Of a stretch of DNA of 64,000 bases, positions 47,301 through 61,300 are shown piece after piece (the first letter of the stretch is position 1; each line of letters starts with the position of its first letter). The position numbers and the translations under genes were made by a program. Source of the DNA: Tachypleus tridentatus (lineage: Eukaryota; Arthropoda; Merostomata; Xiphosura; Limulidae); the NCBI RefSeq assembly GCF_004210375.1, contig NC_134829.1, positions 57,032,107-57,096,106 of the forward strand. Direction: 5' to 3'. Under the pieces are notes generated by a model. It made no database searches. It saw only the letters and a program-made list of their open reading frames with translations, and was not told the DNA's origin.

Positions 47301-48404
47301 GAGAATAGCTAGTATTGTTAGTATAGTAACACCTCACATCGAGAGAATATCTAGTGTTGTTAGTATAGTAACACCTAACGACGATAGAAGAGCTAGTAAT
47401 ATTAGTATAGTAGCACCTCACAACGAGAGAATAGCTTGTAATGTCAGTATAGTAACACCTCACAACGAGAGAATAGCTAGTAATGTCAGTGTAGTAACAC
47501 TTTACGACGAGAAAATACCTTCTAATGTTAGTATTGCAATACGTTACTACGGGAGAAGAGCTAGTAATCTTATTACAGTAACACCTCACGACGAGAGAAT
47601 AGCTAGTAATGTCAGTATAGTAGCACTTCACGACCAGGGCATAGCTAGTAATATTAGTATAGTAACACCTCACAACGAGAAAATAGTTTGTAATGTCAGT
47701 ATAGTAACACTTCACGATGAGAAAATATCTTTTAATGTCAGTATAGTAACACTTCACGACGAGAGAATAGCTTGTAATGTCACTATATTAACACTTCACT
47801 ATTAGAGAATAGGAAGTAATGTTTGTATAGTAACACCTTACGACGAGAGAATAACTACTAATGTCAGTATAGCAACACGTAATTACGAGAGAATAGCAAG
47901 TAATGTCAGTATAGTAACACATCACGACGAGAGAATACCTATTAACGTTATTATAGTTACACCTCACATTGAGAGAATAGCGAGTATTGTCAGTATAGTA
48001 ACATTTTACGACTAGAGAATAGCTAGTATTGTTAGTATAGTAACACTTCACGACGAGAGAAAAGCTGGTAATGTCAGTATAGTAACACTTCACGACCAAG
48101 GAATAGCTAGTTATGTCACTATATTATCACTTCACGATAAGAGAATAGCTAGTAATGTTTGTATAGTAACACCTGACGACGAGAATATAGCTAGTAATGT
48201 TAGTATAGCATCACCTCACAACGAAAGAATAGCTTGTAATGTAAGTATAGTAACACTTCACGACTAGAGAATAGCTAGTAATATCAGTATAGTAACACCT
48301 CTTAACGAGAGAATAGCTAGTATTGTTAGTATAGTAATACCTCATGACGAGAGAATAGCTGGTAATATCACCATATTAAAAACTTAAGACAAGGGAATAC
48401 CTAG
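35381..48404. repeat. 42-bp satellite array, 13 kb, open as a 14-residue repeat on both strands
   Basis: About 310 copies of a 42-bp unit, acacctcacgacgagagaat plus agctagtaatgttagtatag and ta; a clean copy is 42413-42454. The plus strand reads as VTPHDERIASNVSI and the minus strand, in the same codon register, as YYTDITSYSLVVRC. Frames reach 520 codons on the minus strand (41489-43051) and 390 on the plus strand (46633-47805). Frequent stops, indels and non-synonymous changes (CCT/CTT, GAC/AAC) argue against a protein. Block duplications at exact multiples of 42 are visible: 252 bp (36450 to 36702), 504 bp (45073 to 45577) and 1302 bp (46501 to 47803). Homogenisation is moderate; copies differ at about one to five positions. 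Confidence 0.97.
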
Positions 48405-48660
48405 TATTTGATTCCTACAGTAAACAGTAGTAAACTTAGGAGATGAACATGTTGTGTTGTTGTTTTGTCAGATTCATGAAACTGTTGTAAGTTTTTGACT
48501 CCCACAGTACACAGTAGTAAACTCAGAGAAGTACGTGTAATGTTGTTGACTTGTTAGAGTTAGTGAAATTGTTGTAAATTTTTTTATTCCTACTGTACAC
48601 AGAAGTAAACTTAGGAGATGTACTTGTAGTGTTGTTGACTTGACTGAGATCAGAAACAGT
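48405..48660. repeat. About 88-bp tandem repeat, three copies
   Basis: Copies contain ttcctacagtaaacagtagt (about 48411), ctcccacagtacacagtagt (about 48499) and ttcctactgtacacagaagt (about 48586), each followed by aaacttaggagatg...tgttgttgact. It begins directly at the end of the 42-bp satellite. Confidence 0.8.
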
Positions 48661-48784
48661 TTGTTGTGTTCTTGGCTGTTTGTTCCTATTTTCACAGTAA
48701 TTTTCACAATTACCATCACTTTGACAAATACTGCTGTACAGCTTTCAGTACAGCTCACTTACAGTAATGGTATACATATCTTAC

Positions 48785-49500
48785 TTTTGGTTCTAGGTGA
48801 AACCCAGACTTCAGTTCATAAAAGTGCCATCTAGCTGTTTTAAAAGCTTGTCCCCAATCTTCAGTCTCTCTAACTTTGAATTTCATCAACAAACATAGCA
48901 GTACAAGTACAACTTGTCTTTAAATACATTTCTCTGATGAAGCTTGTTGTACATGTTGGGAAGATCAGAATAGTTTTGTATCATCAGATTTCTTACAAAT
49001 GTCTTTTCTAATCACGTTCATAAAACCATCTGGTTCTCCTGGGAGTAACATCGTGTATAGAATCCTTAATACAGTCATGCAGAACGTAAGTAATCGATTA
49101 TTCTTGTCAAGAGCAGTGAAACTTGATGCCTTCTGTCCAGCATCTTCATTTGGAAAGTTTGATGTCACTCTAGACTCGATACCAAAGAACTGCGAATTAA
49201 AGGACATTGTTCCCTCCCAGTATTGGAGCACTACAACAATGTCTTCCTTTCACACTTAAATTCTTGGATGATCTTGTCTTGTTTCTTCTGCTCACAATAT
49301 CCAAGGGATTCTCAGAAGTTCAGCTGGACATTTCATGTTTATCATCTTCTAATGGAATGTTGTAACCAGTCCTTCCTTTTTTCTTTCTTTAATTTGCTCT
49401 GTGGCTGTTTCCCATCTGTTTCTCATACCATATTGACCTTTGGGCCTAAAGTGCTGCATCTACACCTACGTCGAGTGCATTTACCTAAGGCCATTTTCTA
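48785..49500 (-). pseudogene. Unidentified degenerate coding-like tract, possibly a decayed gene or processed copy
   Basis: The minus strand carries protein-like segments in changing frames. Near 49470 there is KCTRRRC...LGPKVNMV. Near 49280 there is DKIIQEFKCERKTLL. At 48965-49231 an 88-codon open frame contains LQYWEGTMSFNSQFFGIES and later LLPGEPDGFMNVIRKDIC. Finally FKVRETEDWGQAFKTARWHF and YELKSGFHLEPK end exactly at a consensus 5' splice site (AAAA|gtaaga, exon end 48785). Composition is GC-richer and codon-like compared with the flanks. The frame changes indicate frameshifts or several small exons; stops lie between segments. I do not recognise the family. The intact-looking donor after LEPK suggests that at least the last segment was a true exon, which counts against a fully processed copy. 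Confidence 0.35.
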
Positions 49501-51184
49501 CTTTTCCTATATTAACATTGTTTTATCAATACAAGATCAGTACACTCACTCAATCAATGTCAGTAGTATATCGATATCTGTTTTGTGGCCAGCCGTGGAC
49601 CTGGTTTTCACAAAGGGAGCGGTAATCGCTTGCTTTTTATCCAATCAGGTTTTAGTAAATTTTAGTAAACGTTTTAACCACCAATAAACAAACGATCCGA
49701 AATTAGTCGAAAATTATTTTCTACAAAATCTGTAAATATAAGAATTTAACTAGCCATCAATATCCCAGTTTTTAAATAAAGTTTTTGTGCACTGTTCTAA
49801 CAATTCATTGATTTTTTTAAAACACGAGCGACGTTTCTAATCCTTTCAGAGTTTTAGCCAGTTTGAGACTTTGAGGTTTTGACATTTCAATCAATGTGGT
49901 TTCAACGCATTTGGACTAAAATAAGAAATCGTTTCGTTATCATTCAAAATGAGATATTAAAAATAGACGTGAAGATGTTTTTGAATTATACCAAAATGTA
50001 TACTTTTTAAATAATCCGTTAGAGAAAACTGGTTACAACAGCGATCCCTTTATTTGTGTTTCTCTAATAAAGGAAAACTTTAAATAAATCGAAATCTAAA
50101 GTATTACTGACATAAAACTATGATATATACATATATCACACAATATCAGATTAAACCGCTACTCTAATTTAGTACAATATGCTCAACAATAGATGTTCTA
50201 TTGTTGTAAGGATGCTTACGACAAAGTCCTAAAACACAACGTAAGTAATAGTTAATTCCAATAGATGACACGAATAAAAAACATTTTTTTTATAAAGTGT
50301 GTTGGTTTAGATATAATGTAACGACATCAACTAACTAAAAGCCTTTAAGGGTTTTATGTCTTGTCATCCACACCTCGTGAAGAGGAAATGTTCGTCACAG
50401 TTCGGCCGGAACTGCTCTTCCGATGATCAAACACCTCCAGGAGATATTTTAACAAGAGTGAGAGAAACAAACAAAATCAGTTGTGTTTTTCTCAAGTTTC
50501 TACTTTCTAAGTTTAGATGTTTCATGAAGAAAAACTAGATTGTTAAGTTACAAAACAATAACATAACACATTCGATTGTTGTGGAGTAATAACACAAGTT
50601 GGATATTTACGTTATGTTGTTCGTGAGCAGTTAGCAAAAGCCAAAGTCTTTTTTATGGTTCTGCATTCAGCGAGGTCTCTGGTAACAAGTACACACCATC
50701 TAAACAGACGATTGTAACACTGAAAGGAAGAACGACCTTACAATGACCTCCATATTTACAGTAGGTTAACTGACTTGACCTTTCTATTTGCGAAAGGATA
50801 ATTGATGTGAAAATGACATTACACTTTATAATAGATATATTTTTTAAAAATGCTGCTAATTACAGTTTTTATATTAGACGTAGAATAACAAGGAGTCACA
50901 ACTCAGAAGTATTGTTGTTACTTAAGTTTTAATGAGAACATTAAATACTAAGCAATTGAAATAAACTATGTACATTTTCTCACTTGGTATCGCTACTTTA
51001 ATATTAGTAGCAAATTTTACCACCACCTATTAACCTTTTCAGACAAGTGTTAATCGCTATTATGACCATTCTCGACCTGTAAGGTTAAAAACAAGGCAAA
51101 CAAATCAATAATGTTCGTAGTTGTTGACTTCAATGCATATCAACTTTATACAACAACAAAATGCAATAAATGAATGATTATTCT
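49501..51184. other. Mostly AT-rich unique DNA, no gene recognised
   Basis: A GC-richer patch at 50356-50460 stays open on the minus strand as EVFDHRKSSSGRTVTNISSS to a TAA near 50354, and on the plus strand for 60 codons. The minus-strand version follows a pyrimidine-rich tract but the acceptor would be the disfavoured GAG, so it is left as a note. Nothing else is recognisable. Confidence 0.45.
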
Positions 51185-51400
51185 TCTTAGTGACTAATGT
51201 CTCGGGCTGTAGATCATGAGGCCCAAGGTTCGCCTGTATTAACACTCAACACGCTTCTCACTTTTAACTGTCTTTTCGCTGTAAAAGTGACAGTCAATTT
51301 CGTTATTAGTTTCACAGTCGGGCTAAGCCGTGGTGGCGACAGGTGTTGCTAACTCGTCACCTTAGTTCAAGTCAGTAGTTTAAAAAAGGAAAAGCTATAC
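51185..51400 (+). mobile_element. Diverged tRNA-derived SINE
   Basis: The head-like tgtctcgggctgtagatcat is followed by the B-box-like ccaaggttcgcctg. Body landmarks comparable to family 1 then follow in order: cgctgtaaaagtgacagtca, cgttattagtttc, tggtggcgacaggtgttgct and aactcgtcaccttagttcaa. Strongly diverged, so the family assignment is uncertain. Confidence 0.5.
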
Positions 51401-51797
51401 TTCATCACTAGGTGTCTCTGGTGGCTTGGTTGTATGTGATACAAGAGAGACTTTTGGTAATAAAAGCTGAGGAAAAAATAACGACACACTAAATTAAGAT
51501 CACGTAAAATCTGACGAAATGTGTAAGAAAGAAGAAGTTAAAATGTGCAACACGGTGAACTATGAATAGCAAGTTGGAAAATCAGATATGTGTGATTTCA
51601 ATAGGGAAATCTGGCTTTTCCTCTACCAGATATTAGTGGTAATAGCTGAAGGATACACTGTATATTTTGAGGATTGATGTATTATAATCCAAAGGTAGTA
51701 TGTACTTTCAGAATGCTCTGGATTTAGAAATCCATTTCTTTAGGTGAACGATAAGCTTGAAACTAATGTTTTAAAAGATGTCCTTTTGTATCATTTA
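51401..51797. other. AT-rich unique DNA before the assembly gap
   Basis: No feature recognised. Confidence 0.5.
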
Positions 51798-51831
51798 CGC
51801 TGTGACCATGACGGGTATCGAGACCCAGTTT
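51798..51831 (-). mobile_element. SINE head fragment cut by the assembly gap
   Basis: On the minus strand aaactgggtctcgatacccg is a B-box-like SINE head segment of the family 2 type. The rest would lie inside the gap. Confidence 0.35.
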
Positions 51832-52331
51832 NNNNNNNNNNNNNNNNNNNNNNNNNNNNNNNNNNNNNNNNNNNNNNNNNNNNNNNNNNNNNNNNNNNNN
51901 NNNNNNNNNNNNNNNNNNNNNNNNNNNNNNNNNNNNNNNNNNNNNNNNNNNNNNNNNNNNNNNNNNNNNNNNNNNNNNNNNNNNNNNNNNNNNNNNNNNN
52001 NNNNNNNNNNNNNNNNNNNNNNNNNNNNNNNNNNNNNNNNNNNNNNNNNNNNNNNNNNNNNNNNNNNNNNNNNNNNNNNNNNNNNNNNNNNNNNNNNNNN
52101 NNNNNNNNNNNNNNNNNNNNNNNNNNNNNNNNNNNNNNNNNNNNNNNNNNNNNNNNNNNNNNNNNNNNNNNNNNNNNNNNNNNNNNNNNNNNNNNNNNNN
52201 NNNNNNNNNNNNNNNNNNNNNNNNNNNNNNNNNNNNNNNNNNNNNNNNNNNNNNNNNNNNNNNNNNNNNNNNNNNNNNNNNNNNNNNNNNNNNNNNNNNN
52301 NNNNNNNNNNNNNNNNNNNNNNNNNNNNNNN
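51832..52331. other. Assembly gap of exactly 500 N
   Basis: A run of exactly 500 N, a placeholder length rather than a measured distance. Unique DNA lies on the left and the 45-46-bp satellite starts on the first base to the right, so the true left end of that array is missing. Confidence 0.99.
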
Positions 52332-55300
52332 AAAACATCTTTACTGAAACTATTACCCTATGATAAAAACAGCTTACAAAACATCTTACTGAAACTATTA
52401 CCCATGATAAAAAACAGCTTACAAAACATCTTACTGAAACTATTACCCTATGATAAAAACAGCTTACAAAACATCTTACTGAAACTATTACCCTATGATA
52501 AAATGAGCTAAAAACAAAAACATCTTACTGAAACTATTACCCTATGATAAAAAAAAGCTTACAAAACATCTTACTGAAACTATTACCCTATGATAAAAAC
52601 AGCTTACAAAACATCTTACTGAAACTATTACCCTATGATAAAAACAGCTTACAAACATCTTACTGAAACTATTACCCTATGATAAAAAAAAACAGCTTAC
52701 AAAACATCTTACTGAAACTATTAACCAATGATAAAAAAACAGTTTACAAAAAATTTACTGAAATCATTACCCTATGATAAAAAGCTTACAAAACATCTTA
52801 CTGAAACTATTACACCATGATAAAAAAACAGCTTACAAAACATTTTACACAAACTATCACCCTATTATAAAAACAGCTTACAAAACATCTTACTGAAACT
52901 ATTACCCTATGATAAAAAACAGCTTACAAAAATCTTACTGAAAAATTACCCTATGATAAAAAACAGCTTACAAAATATCTTACTGAAACTATTACCCTAT
53001 GATAAAAACAGCTTACAAAACATCTTACTGAAACTATTACCCTATGATAAAAAAACAGCTTACAAAACATCTTACTGAAACTATTACCCTATGATAAAAA
53101 AACAGCTTACAAAACATCTTACTGAAACTATTACCCTATGATAAAAACAGCTTACAAAACATCTTACTGAAACTATTACCCCATGATAAAAAAAACAGCT
53201 TTAATGAAAAAATACATCTTACTGAAACTATTACCCTATGATAAAAAAATTGAAGTTAGCTTACAAAAAACATCTTACTGAAACTATTACCCTATGATAA
53301 AAACAGCTTACAAAACATTTACAAAACATCTTACTGAAATCTGATAAAACAGCTTATTACCCTATGATAAAAAACAGCTTACAAAACATCTTACTGAAAC
53401 TATTACCCTATGATAAAAACAGCTTACAAAACATCTTACTGAAACTATTACCCTATGATATGATAAAAACAGCTTACAAAACATCTTACTGAAACTATTA
53501 CCCTATGATAAAAAATAGCTAATAGATAAAAAATAGCTTACAAAACATCTTACTGAAACTATTACCCCATGATGATAAAACTATTACCCTATGATAAACA
53601 GCTTACAAAACATCTTACTGAAACTATTACCCTATGATGAAAAACAGCTTACAAAACATTTTTATTGAAAAAACTGATAAAAAAATAGCTTCTACTGAAA
53701 CTATTACCCTATAAAAACAGCTTACAAAACATCTTACTGAAACTATTACCCTATGATGATAAAAAATCTTACAGCTTACAAAACATCTTACTGAAACTAT
53801 TACCCTATGATAAAACAACTGAAACTATTACCCTATGATAAAAACAGCTTACAAAACATCTTACTGAAACTATTACAAAAAAACATTACAAAACATTACT
53901 GAAACTATTACCCTATGATAAAAAACAGCTTACAAAACATCTTACTGAAACTATTACCCTATGATAAAAACAGCTTACAAAACATCTTACTGAAACTATT
54001 ACCCTATGATAAAAAACAGCTTACAAAACATCTTACTGAAACTATTACCCTATGATAAAAACAGCTTACAAAACATCTTACTGAAACTATTACCCTATGA
54101 TAAAAAATCAGCTTTACAAAAAATGGCATCTTACTGAAACTATTACCCTATGATAAAAACAGCTTACAAAACATCTTACTGAAACTATTACCCTATGATA
54201 AAAAACAGCTTACAAAACATCTTACTGAAACTATTACCCTATGATAAAAACAGCTTACAAAACATCTTACTGAAACTATTACCCTATGATAAAAAACAGC
54301 TTACAAAACATCTTACTGAAACTATTACCCTATGATAAAAACAGCTTACAAAACATCTTACTGAAACTATTACCCTATGATAAAAACAGCTTACAAAACA
54401 TCTTACTGAAACTATTACCCTATGATAAAAAACAGCTTACAAAACATCTTACTGAAACTATTACCCTATGATAAAAACAGCTTACAAAACATCTTACTGA
54501 AACTATTACCCTATGATAAAAAAAAAGCTTACAAAACATCTTACTGAAACTATTACCCTATGATAAAAAACAGCTTACAAAAACATCTTACTGAAACTAT
54601 TACCTATGATAAAAAACAGCTTTACAAAACATCTTACTGAAACTATTACCCTATGATAAAAAACAGCTTACAAAACAGCTTACAAAACATCTTACTGAAA
54701 CTATTACCCTATGATAAAAAACAGTTTACAAAACATCTTACTGAAACTATTACCCTATGATAAAAACAGCTTACAAAACATCTTACTGAAACTATTACCC
54801 TATGATAAAAAACAGCTTACAAAACATCTTACTGAAACTATTACCTTATGATAAAAAACAGTTTACAAAACATCTTAATAAAACTATTACCCTATGATGA
54901 AAAACTTACAAAACATCTTACTGAAACTATTACCCTATGATAAAAACAGCTTACAAAATATCTTACTGAAACTATTACCCTATGATAAAAAACAGCTTAC
55001 AAAACATCTTACTGAAACTATTACCCTATGATGATAAAAACAGCTTACAAAACATCTTACTGAAACTATTACCCTATGATAAAAACAGCTTAGAAAACAT
55101 CTTACTGTAACTATTACCCTATGATAAAACAGTTTACAAAACATCTTAATAAAACTATTACCCTATGATAAAAAAAAGCAGCTTACAAAACATCTTACTG
55201 AAACTATTACCCTATGATAAAACAGCTTACAAAACATCTTACTGAAACTATTACCCTATGATAAAACACAAAACATCTTACTGAACAAAACATCTTACTG

Positions 55301-58300
55301 AAACTATTACCCTATGATAAAAAACAGCTTACAAAACATCTTACTGAAACTATTACCCTATGATAAAAAACAGCTTACAAAACATCTTACTGAAACTATT
55401 ACCCTATGATATTAAAACATAGCTTAAAAACATCTTACTGAAACTATTACCCTATGATGAAAAACAAAAAATCTTACTGAAACTATTACCCCATGACTGA
55501 AACTTACAAAACATTCTTACTGAAACCCTATGATAAAAAACAGCTTACAAAACATCTTACTGAAACTATTACCCTATGATAAAAACAGCTTACAAAACAT
55601 CTTACTGAAACTATTACCCTATGATAAAAAACAGCTTACAAAACATCTTACTGAAACTATTACCCTATGATAAAAACAGCTTACAAAACATCTTACTGAA
55701 ACTATTACCTTATGATAAAAACAGCTTACAAAACATCTTACTGAAACTATTACCCTATGATAAAAAAACAGCTTACAAAACATCTTACTGAAACTATTAC
55801 CCTATGATAAAAAACAGCTTACAAAACATCTTACTGAAACTATTATCCTGATGATTCTTAAAATCATTACAGCTTACAAAACATCTTACTGAAACTATTA
55901 CCCTATGATAAAAACAGCTTACAAAACATCTTACTGAAACTATTACTGAAACCTATGATAAAAAAAGCTTACAAAACATCTTACTGAAACTATTACCCCA
56001 TGATAAAAACAGCTTACAAAACATCTTACTGTAACTATTATTCATGATAAAAAACAGTTTACAAAATTCTTACTGAAATCATTACCTATAAAAATAGCTT
56101 ACTGAAACTATTACCCTATGATAAAAAAACAGCTTACAAAACATCTTACTGAAACTATTACCCTATGATAAAATACACTTACAAAACATCTTACTGAAAC
56201 TATTACCCTATGATAAAAAAACAGCTTACAAAACATCTTACTGAAACTATTACCCTATGATAAAAAACAGCTTACAAAACATCTTACTGAAACAATTATT
56301 CTATGATAAAAACAGCTTACAAAACATCTTACTGAAACTATTACCCTATGATAAAAAACAGCTTACAAAACATCTTACTGAAACTATTACCCTATGATAA
56401 AAACAGCTTACAAAACATCTTACTGAAACTATTACCCCATTAAAAAAACAGCTTACAAAAATCTTACTGAAACTATTACCCTAGGATGAAAAACTTAGAA
56501 AACATCTTACTGAAACTATTACCCTATGATAAAAACAGCTTACAAAACTCTTACTGAAACCATTACCTTATGATGAAAAACAGCTTCCAAACATTTTATT
56601 GAAACTGTTACCCTATGATAAAAACAGGTGACAACACATCTAACTGAATCTCTTACCCTATGATAAAAAACGGCTTACAAAACACCTTACTGAAACTATT
56701 ACCCTTTGATAAAAAAAGTCTTACAAAACATCTTACTGAAACTATAACAATATGAAAAACACAGCTTACAAAACATCTTACTGAAACTATTACCCTATGA
56801 TAAAAACACAGCTAACAAAACATCTTACTGAATCTTTTACCCCATGATAAAAACAGCTTACAAAACATCTTACTGAAACTATTACCCTATTATAAAAATA
56901 GCTTACAAAACATCTTATTGAAACTATTACCCCAGATGATAAACAACACCTTACAAAACATCTTAATGAATCTATTATCCTATGATAAAAACAGTTAACA
57001 AAATTCTTACTAAAATCATTACACTTATAAAAAATAGCTTCCATACATCTTAATGAAACTATTACCCTATGATAAAAATGGCTTACAAAACATCTTACTG
57101 AAACTATTACCCCATGATAAAAAACAGCTTACAAAACATCTTACTGAAACTATTATCCATTGATAAAACAGTTTACAAAATTCTTACTGAAATCATTACC
57201 GTATTATAAAAAAAGCTTACAAAACATCTTACTGAAACTATTACCCCATGATAAAAACAGCTTACAAAACATCTTTCTGAAACTATTATCCTATGAGAAA
57301 AACAGTTAACAAAATTCTTACTGACATTATTAACCTATGATAAAAAAGTACTTACAAAACATCTTACTGAAACTATTACCCTATGATAAAAACAGCTTAC
57401 AAAACATCTTTCTGAAACTATTATCCAATGATAAAACAGTTTACAAAATTCTTACTGAAACTATTACCCTATGATAAAAATAGCTTACAAAACATCTTAC
57501 TGAAACTATTACCCTATGATAAAAACAGCTTACAAAACATCTTACTGAAAATATTACCCTATGATAAAAAATAGCTTATAAGATATGTTACTGAAACTAT
57601 TACCCTATGATGAAAAACAGCTTACAAATCATTTTTGTGAAACTATTACCCTGTGATTAAAAAAAGCTTATAAGATATGTTACTGAAACTATTACCCGAT
57701 ACGAAAACAGCTTACAAAACATCTTACTGAAACTATTACCCTATGATAAAAAATAGCTTACAAAACATCTTACTGAAACTATTACCTGATGATAAAAAAC
57801 AGCTTAAAAAACATCTTACTGAAACTATTATCCAATGATAAAAACAGTTTACAAAATTCTTACTGAAATCATTACCCTATGATAAAAAACAGTTTACAAA
57901 ATTCTAACTGAAATCATTACCCTATGATAAAAACAGCTTACAAAACATCTTACTGAAACTATTATTCTATGATAAAAACAGCTTACAAAACATCTTACTG
58001 AAACTATTACCTTATGATAAAAACAGCTTACAAAACATCTTACTGAAACTATTACCCTATGATAAAAACAGCTTAAAAAACATCTTACTGAAACTATTAC
58101 CTTATGATAAAAACAGCTTACAAAACATCTTACTGAAACTATTACCCTATGATGAAAAACAGCTTTCAAACATTTTATTGAATCTGTTACACTATGATAA
58201 AAACAGGTGACAACACATCTAACTGAATCTCTTACCCTATGATAAAAAACAGCTTACAAAACACCTTACTGAAACTATTACCCTTTGATAAAAACAGCTT

Positions 58301-61300
58301 TCAAAACATCTTACTGAAACTATTACCCTGTGATAAAAACAGCTTACAAAACATCTTACTGAAACTATTACCTTATGATAAAAAAAATCTTACAAAACAT
58401 CTTACTGAAACTATTACAATATGAAAAAAGACATCTTACAAAACATCTTATTGAAACTATTACACTATGATAAAACACAGCTAACAAAACATCTTACTGA
58501 ATCTTTTACCCCATGATAAAAACAGCTTACAAAACATCTTACTGAAACTATTACCCTATTATTAAAACAGTTTACAAAATTCTTACTGATACTATTACCC
58601 TATGATAAAAAATAGCTTACAAATCATTTTAGTGAAACTATTACTCTATGATAAAAACAGCTGACAAAACATCTTACTGAATCTTTTACACTATGATAAG
58701 AAACAGCTTACAAAAAATTCTTACTGAAACTATTACCCTATGATAAAAACAGCTTACAAAACATCTTACTGAAACTATTACCCTATGATAAAACACAGCT
58801 TAGAAAACATCTTACTGAAACTATTACCCTATGATAAAAACAGCTTACAAAACATCTTACTGAAACTATTACCCTATGATAAAAACAGCTTACAAAACAT
58901 CTTACTGAAACTATTACCCTATGATAAAAAACAGCTTTCAAAACATCTTACTGAAACTATAACCCTATGATAAAAACAGCTTACAAAACATCTTACTGAA
59001 ACTATTACCCTATGATAAAAACAGCTTACAAAACATCTTACTGAAACTATTACCCTATGATGAAAAACTTAGAAAACATATTACTTAAAGTATTATACTA
59101 TAATAAAACACAGCTTAGAAAACACCTTACTGAAAGTATTACCACATGATAAAACAGCTTACAAAACATCTTAATGAAACTCTTATCCTATGTAAAAAAC
59201 AGTTTACAAAATTTATACTGAAATCATTACCCTATGATAAAAAACAGCTTACAAAACATCTTACTGAAACTATCCCTATGATAAAAAATGGCTTACAAAA
59301 CATCTTTCTGAAACTATTACCCTATGATAAAAAAATCTTACAAAACATCTTGACTGAAACTATTACCCTATGATATAACACAGCTTACAAAACATCTTAC
59401 AGAAACTATTACCCTATGATAAAAACAGCTTACAAAATATTTTACACAATCTATCACCCTATTATAAAAACAGCTCACAAAACATCTTACTGAAACTATT
59501 ACCCCATGATAAAAACAGATACAAAATTTCTTACTGAAACTATTACCCCATGAAAAAAACAGCTTACAAAACATCTTACTGTAACTATTATTCAATGATA
59601 AAAACAGTTTACAAAATTCTTACTGAAACTATTACCCTATGATAAAAACAGCTTACAAAAATCTTACTGAAACTATTACTCTATGATAAAAACAGCTTAC
59701 AAAACATCTTACTGAAACTATTTCCCCATGATAAAAACAGCTTTTAAAACATCTTACTGAAACTATTACCCTATGATAAAAACAGCTTACAAAACATCTT
59801 ACTGAAACTATTACCCTATTATAAAAATAGCTTACAAAACATCTTATTGAAACTATTACCCCAGATGATAAACAACACCTTACAAAACATCTTAATGAAA
59901 CTATTATCCTATGATAAAAAACAGTTAACAAAATTCTTACTGAAATATTACACTATGATAAAAAAATAGCTTCCAAACATCTTAATGAAACTATTACCCT
60001 ATGAAGAAAAAAACTTACAAAACATCTTACTGAAACTATTACCCTATGATAAAAAATGAATTACAAAACATCTTACTGAAACTATTACCCCATGATAAAA
60101 AACAGCTTACAAAACATCTTACTGAAACTATTATCCTATGAGAAAAATAGTTAACAAAATTCTTACTGACATTATTAACCTATGATAAAAAATAGCTTAC
60201 AAAACATCTTACTGAAACTATTACCCTATGATAAAAACAGCTTACAAAACATCTTACTGAAACTATTACCCTATGATAAAAAAACAGCTTACAAAATATC
60301 TTACTGAAACTATTACCCTATGATAAAAAACAGCTTACAAAACATCTTACTGAAACTATTACCCTATGATAAAAAAATAGCTTACAAAACATCTTACTGT
60401 AACTATTACCCCATAATAAAAACAGCTTACAAAACATCTTACTGAAACTATTACCCTATGAAGAAAAAAGCTTACAAAACATCTTACTGAAACTATTACC
60501 CCATGATAAAAAACAGCTTACAAAACATCTTACTGAAACTATTATCCAATGATAAAACAGTTTACAAAATTCTTACTGAAATCATTACCCTATTATAAAA
60601 ATAGCTTACAAAACATCTTACTGTAACTATTACCCCAGGATTAAAAACAGCTTACAAAACATCTTACTCAAACTATTACACTATGATAAAATATGGCTTA
60701 CAAAACATCTTCTGTAACTGTTACTCTATTATAAAAATACCTTACAAAACATCTTACTGAAACTATTACCCCATGATAAAAAACAGCTTACAAAACATCT
60801 TACTGAAACTATTACCCTATGATAAAAACAGCTTACAAAACATCTTACTGAAACTATTAACCTATGATAAAAAAACAGCTTACAAAACATCTTACTGAAA
60901 CTATTACCCTATGATAAAAAACAGCTTACAAAACATCTTACTGAAACTATTACCCTATGATAAAAAACAGCTTACAAAACATCTTACTGAAACTATTACC
61001 CCATGATAAAAACAGCTTACAAAAATCTTACTGAAACTATTACACATGATAAAACACAGTTTACAAAACATCTTGCTGAAACTATTACCCTATGATAAAA
61101 ACAGCTTAAAAAATTCTTACTGAAACCATTACCTTATGATGAAAACAGCTTACAAAACATCTTACTGAAACTATTACCCTATGATAAAAAACAGCTTACA
61201 AAACATCTTACTGAAACTATTACCCTATGATGAAAAACTTAAAAAACATCTTACTGAAACTATTACCCTATGATAAAAAAATCTTACAAAACATCTTACT

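Noticed and set aside
49080..49100. Plus-strand consensus donor AAC|gtaagt inside the degenerate minus-strand tract
   Set aside because: No plus-strand exon is visible before it; isolated gtaagt strings are expected by chance.
50354..50460. Minus-strand terminal exon ending in a Ser/Arg-rich tail
   Set aside because: The acceptor would be GAG, the plus strand is also open, and no family is recognised.
51744..52511. Open frames crossing the N gap
   Set aside because: They consist of unknown residues over 500 N and repeat sequence; no coding information is present.
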